Source: FEN-1350 sp964643355
Lineage (GTDB): Bacteria; Planctomycetota; Phycisphaerae; Sedimentisphaerales; Anaerohalosphaeraceae
Direction: 5' to 3'
DNA length: 64,000 nucleotides
NCBI GenBank assembly: GCA_964643355.1
Contig: CAZXPW010000017.1
Span: 15,295 to 79,294, forward strand
Made by a program: the position numbers and the translations under genes. The notes under the pieces were generated by a model that saw only the letters and a program-made list of their open reading frames with translations, searched no databases and was not told the origin of the DNA. Below, one piece after another: positions 60,526 through 64,000 of the stretch (position 1 is its first letter; the number at the start of each line of letters is the position of its first letter).

Positions 60526-60786
60526 ATTTCCGCTCCGTTTTCAGATCGTCGGCGCCGGCTGCGCGCAAAGACAATCTCCCGCAGTCTCGGCGATTCTGTC
60601 TTGTTGTTTATCGGTTATTTTCCAACACAAACTCCGATTTTTCCTGCCAAACACGACGCGCGCAACTCTCGTTATCGCACTGAGATAACAGACATTCCGC
60701 GGAGAAAAAAGTTCCCGGATTTCTTCCGGAATGGCACCGAAGCCAATTGCGGGAGATTCCAAAGGAGAAAACAAAAAAACGCGGCC

Positions 60787-62040
60787 TTAATTTTCGCCGT
60801 TTTCAGTGCTGGCCGGCGGCGAATCGCTCGGGGGCTGAGCGGCAGGAGGGGGTTCTCCTTCAGAGGGATTGCCCGAAGGAGCCGGTCCGGAAGAAGGCGG
60901 AGTTTCCGGTCGTTGCTCCGCAGACGGCGGCGACGGAGAGGAAGAGGGCGTCGCTCCGGGCGTTGAGGGGGCGGCCCCCGGACCGCCGGCGGCAGCATCC
61001 AAGCTTCTTCGCTCTTCTTCCAGGAGCTGGAGCAATTCCCCCCAGGCCTTCTGGTCTTCCGAAGGATCTCCTCCGGTCGAGCCGTCAGAGGGGGTATTCA
61101 TCAGTTTGCGAATATCTTCGATGTTTTTGTCCAGTTCCGCCCTCTGCTGTTCAGGGGTCGGGGGCGGCGCCACCGTTTTCACAGGAGCGTTGGGAATCGT
61201 TCGTGTCGGCTGAACGGGGAGTCGTGTGCCGGCGCGACGCGTCGGCGTTCTTGGGTCGGCCCCCGGATCGGTCGCTGCCTTGTCCGTCATCCCGCTCGTC
61301 GAGGGAATCATCGCCGCTCCCGTGGTCTGCAATTCTTCCGGGGTTCGTTTTTCCATCGGCTGCGGAAGATCGCGCAAGGCCAAATTGGGAGGAGAAACGG
61401 AATTGGGATTGGCGCTGTCTGCTCCGGACAACAGTGTGGATGCCGGGATGACGGGTTGACCGGCGGCGGAATCCCCTTTCAAAATAGACGGAAAGATCGT
61501 CGGCGATTGGACCATGGCCACGATGCTATTGGGCTTGCCGCCCTGATACAGCGTGACCTCTTTTTCCTTGATCTCGTGGATCGTCAGACCTTCGACGGTC
61601 TCGCCTTGCCGATACCACTTCGGCCCCTGCGAAGTCAGATCCAGCAAGGCCAACGACTTTTCCGGAACGGAAGTATAGCAGGCCGTCGCGAGTAATTTGA
61701 ATTTGGGATTCAACGAGACTTTGGGGTCTGGTCTTTCTTCGACCGGCTTTAGGCTTTCTTTGGGCCCAGTCGGGGGGGCTTTGGCGGTCGTTTTCGGCGG
61801 CTCCGGCGGTGGCGGATTAAACGCCAATGCCAGAAGTTTGGCTTGTTTGACCAGGGGCGATTCCGTCTCTGTCGTTGGTTTGACGCTTCCGGCCCGTTGC
61901 TTGTACAACTCGACGGCGCCCGGCTCGGAGAGCAACGCAGATTCCCGGCCTGCCCGTATGATCTGCGAAGCCACCACGACCACAGTCAGGGCGGCCAGTG
62001 CCATGGATGCTATCGATAGAATTTTTAGAATCCGTAACAT
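60787..62040 (-). CDS. gspC: Type II secretion protein C-like (GspC)
   Basis: 417 residues: TM at ~9-28 (SIASMALAALTVVVVASQII), a Pro-rich linker, then an HR-like beta domain (~110-175, FKLLATACYTSVPEKSLALL, WYRQGETVEGLTIHEIKEKE, VTLYQGG) that links to the secretin. The C-terminal ~230 residues are low-complexity Pro/Ala/Ser with a short helical part (LDKNIEDIRKLMNTPSDG) and no PDZ domain. Placement before gspD supports the call; 261 bp without a gene separate them. Confidence 0.75.
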   Translation of the reverse strand: MLRILKILSIASMALAALTVVVVASQIIRAGRESALLSEPGAVELYKQRAGSVKPTTETESPLVKQAKLLALAFNPPPPEPPKTTAKAPPTGPKESLKPVEERPDPKVSLNPKFKLLATACYTSVPEKSLALLDLTSQGPKWYRQGETVEGLTIHEIKEKEVTLYQGGKPNSIVAMVQSPTIFPSILKGDSAAGQPVIPASTLLSGADSANPNSVSPPNLALRDLPQPMEKRTPEELQTTGAAMIPSTSGMTDKAATDPGADPRTPTRRAGTRLPVQPTRTIPNAPVKTVAPPPTPEQQRAELDKNIEDIRKLMNTPSDGSTGGDPSEDQKAWGELLQLLEEERRSLDAAAGGPGAAPSTPGATPSSSPSPPSAEQRPETPPSSGPAPSGNPSEGEPPPAAQPPSDSPPASTENGEN

Positions 62041-62105
62041 CCGTCAAATCCATCCGTTACAGCAGATTGCCTGCGATGGTTTTCTTCTCGTCATTCTCGA
62101 AGTTC

Positions 62106-63518
62106 TCACCATTTATCGGAAGATTCCTCGGCGGTATTTACCGAAACGCCCTTTGACCCGGCCGCTCCGCTAAGATATTGGATGGCGTCTTCCGCTTTTG
62201 GTTCCTTCCAATGAATGATTTTCTGGAAGTATTCCCGCTCGTGGCCGCCGAATCCGGAACTGTGTTCGGAGGTATGGCAATCCACGCATCGCATACGGGG
62301 CTGATTTCCGCAGGAAACATATTGTTTTTGCGTCAGAACCGACTCGATGTGCAGGTTTCCCGGGCCATGACAAGACTCGCAACCCACTTCGCGAAGATCG
62401 ACCGGGCTGGACTCGTTTTGAAAACCCGTTTCATAGCCCAGTCCGATAACATGGCACTTGACGCACTCCGGATCGTATTGATGTTCGACTTTGACCAGCG
62501 TCGGATAGGCAATCGCGTGTTTTTTCTGCGACCACATAGAATACGCGTATTCGTGACAAATCTGGCACTTGTTTGAGCCGACAAAGGCCAAGCCGTCGGA
62601 CAGGGGAATCTGCGGGACCAGGTCGAGCAGTTTTTCTTCCCGCACGAGAGTCTGATAAAATTTGTACAGGTCCACCAGGGCCTGGTCCATGGGCAACTGC
62701 TCGGTGACGGCTACATCGGAAAAACGGATTCGGGTGGATTGGTCGGGTCGCACTTCAACGGATAATTTCGCAACATATTCCCCGAATTTCCCGACGGAGA
62801 TCACCAGCGGCCGCATGCGGCTGCGATCGACGATTCGCGGCTCGGTGGCCGCCGCGGGAACGATCAGGACATCCACCAGGTCGGTTCCTGCGACTGCGTC
62901 GATGACGGCCGGCTGGGAGGAATCGACAATCAACAGGTTGACCTTCGCCGTATCTCCTTTTTTGCCAAATAGTTGCGCCAGTTTTCCGGGATCCATGTCG
63001 GCGGATTGTATCGAGGCGATCGTAACTTTGAACATACGCCCGGATACTGACATTTCTGTCTCTATTACAGCAGGAATATCGTCCTTTGGAGTCGGCGTCA
63101 GTACCTGACTGCCGGCGGCATCCAGCAGACCCATTTCCTTGACGACCCGAAAATCATTTGTATCCAGATGGATAATATCATACTCCAACAAGGTCATCGC
63201 CTGCAGCAGGACGCCAAGTTTAATCCGATCTTGCTGGGAGTCCTGCATCAGGAAATTCCCGGTATCGACCAGGATTCGTCGATCGGCCGGCGTGGAATGA
63301 AAAATGGCGCTGCGGCGGTCGAGGCCGCCGAGTTGGCCGGTCGTACAGCCGCATGGTTTTAAGGTACTGAGAGTGTTACCTGTTAAGAATATTGTTACGG
63401 TATGGGCATTAAAGGATGGATCGCCTGGGAGGTTTGTGGATGTTTCGGGTTCGGGCCGAACGCAGGCAGGTACGGCCGCAAGGAGCAGGATAGCCATCCA
63501 TCGATATCGTCGTAACAT
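62106..63518 (-). CDS. Tetraheme cytochrome c lipoprotein with 5'-nucleotidase-like N-terminal region
   Basis: 470 residues from ATG 63518 (GGAG 8 nt upstream). Lipobox AVPAC (Cys ~20). The N-terminal ~280 residues (FLTGNTLSTLKPCGCTTGQLGGLDRRSAIF..., ILVDTGNFL, LEYDIIHLDTNDF) resemble metallophosphoesterase/5'-nucleotidase-like domains but lack clear metal motifs. The C-terminal part has four CxxCH heme sites (CQICH, CVKCH, CESCH, CVDCH), as in cytochrome c554-type proteins. Periplasmic or surface electron transfer is likely. It heads the run leading into gspC (65 bp gap). Confidence 0.82.
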   Translation of the reverse strand: MLRRYRWMAILLLAAVPACVRPEPETSTNLPGDPSFNAHTVTIFLTGNTLSTLKPCGCTTGQLGGLDRRSAIFHSTPADRRILVDTGNFLMQDSQQDRIKLGVLLQAMTLLEYDIIHLDTNDFRVVKEMGLLDAAGSQVLTPTPKDDIPAVIETEMSVSGRMFKVTIASIQSADMDPGKLAQLFGKKGDTAKVNLLIVDSSQPAVIDAVAGTDLVDVLIVPAAATEPRIVDRSRMRPLVISVGKFGEYVAKLSVEVRPDQSTRIRFSDVAVTEQLPMDQALVDLYKFYQTLVREEKLLDLVPQIPLSDGLAFVGSNKCQICHEYAYSMWSQKKHAIAYPTLVKVEHQYDPECVKCHVIGLGYETGFQNESSPVDLREVGCESCHGPGNLHIESVLTQKQYVSCGNQPRMRCVDCHTSEHSSGFGGHEREYFQKIIHWKEPKAEDAIQYLSGAAGSKGVSVNTAEESSDKW

Positions 63519-64000
63519 GTTATACTCCAACATTTTATAGATTGTTTCGCCCATCCATTATCGGCATTCTTCGGCCAAATTGTTCAGACAAACCAACAAT
63601 GGTTATACGATATCATAGACGGATAGGGCGATTCCAGGATTTTGCTTTCCAAATTTTGATTTTCACCTCAACCGAACCAGGGCCAGAGCCAACAGGATCG
63701 GAGAAAAATGTCAGCAAGATCAGGATAATTCCGGGAGGCCCGATCGCGGTTTTTGAGTGAATTGTGGAGGGTCCACTGGACAGAAATTCGGCATTTTCGG
63801 ATTTTTAAGTCCTTCCATTCCAACAGGTTACAAGCGTTTCCCGTTGTTTCCTTTGTTACGGTTTTCGCAAATCCTTGCCGCGCCTACGGTTACAAACGAT
63901 TGCTCCGATCCTGCATGTCGTTTTGACTGATCTTATTGTCAAGTTGAAATATCGGGTAATTAGCAAGGATTCAGGATGTGGGATATAGTCTATTGGATTT
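63519..64000. other. Terminal intergenic region, nothing recognised
   Basis: 482 bp upstream of the cytochrome gene to the window end. Its only frame of note (72 codons, + strand, 63542-63760) has no ribosome site or domain. A promoter for the minus-strand cytochrome/gsp run should lie here, but no convincing -35/-10 pair was found. Confidence 0.5.

Noticed and set aside
63542..63760. 72-codon plus-strand frame near the window end
   Set aside because: No ribosome site and no recognisable features; lies where the cytochrome promoter should be.

Overview
The window looks like a chromosomal contig from a planctomycete-type bacterium of the Phycisphaerae/Sedimentisphaerales kind, probably a metagenome assembly. 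This is inferred from gene content, not from a database search. The signs are secreted proteins ending in short dockerin-like tags, a prepilin-like protein with a C-terminal FVDGH motif, a glycosidase operon with a uroporphyrinogen-decarboxylase-like gene, four-helix-bundle/AT-rich repeat elements, and a 10-N scaffold gap flanked by homopolymers.

Layout. 1-1239: 3' end of pyruvate phosphate dikinase. 1337-3093 (-): ABC exporter pair. 3094-3659: assembly-damaged gap. 3660-6020: secreted beta-helix protein with an unusual duplicated C-terminal tag. 6539-15965 (+): one long housekeeping run (two unknowns, purA, uppS, cdsA, phoH-like, pgpH-like, ybeY, CBS/CorC protein, recO). 16081-23681 (+): polysaccharide operon behind a good sigma70-type promoter (GH106-like, PL4-type domain + GH38, UroD-like). 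23812-25683: enolase and a DivIC-like membrane protein. 25828-29263: two more large secreted proteins, one tagged, one a beta-propeller resembling PL11-type lyases. 29427-38668: folD, a prepilin-like protein, cvpA-like and membrane-anchored GspE-like genes, a triple Kazal-domain protein, a lipoprotein, mnmG, acpS and a SurA-like lipoprotein. 38984-41720 (+): promoter/operator, MerR-like regulator, FlgB-like small protein, FlhG-like ATPase and FliA-type sigma factor. 42056-45851 (-): murA, a parvulin and a Tat-exported protein. 45926-62040 (-): a type II secretion operon gspC-D-E-F-G-H-I-J-K-L-M, preceded by a tetraheme cytochrome lipoprotein (62106-63518).

How it fits together. The secretion operon is a plausible exit route for the tagged and carbohydrate-active proteins encoded in the same window (GH106-like, GH38, beta-helix, beta-propeller, Kazal protein). 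The rhamnogalacturonan-lyase-type domain and the GH106-like enzyme point to pectin side chains as a substrate, but this is inference.

Most unusual signals: (1) a 464-bp unit exactly filling the gspE-gspF gap, bounded by 32-bp inverted repeats matching at 30 of 32 positions and carrying a frameshifted four-helix-bundle gene; related repeat copies sit in two other gaps of the same operon; (2) a REP-like palindrome and a separate AT-rich repeat, both read in frame inside the GH106-like gene; (3) a 1604-residue GspD with long Ala/Pro linkers; (4) three Kazal domains on a bacterial dockerin-tagged protein; (5) a 26-bp perfect palindrome overlapping the -10 box of the MerR-type gene. No tRNA, rRNA or CRISPR array was seen. 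GC content and similarity values were not computed.
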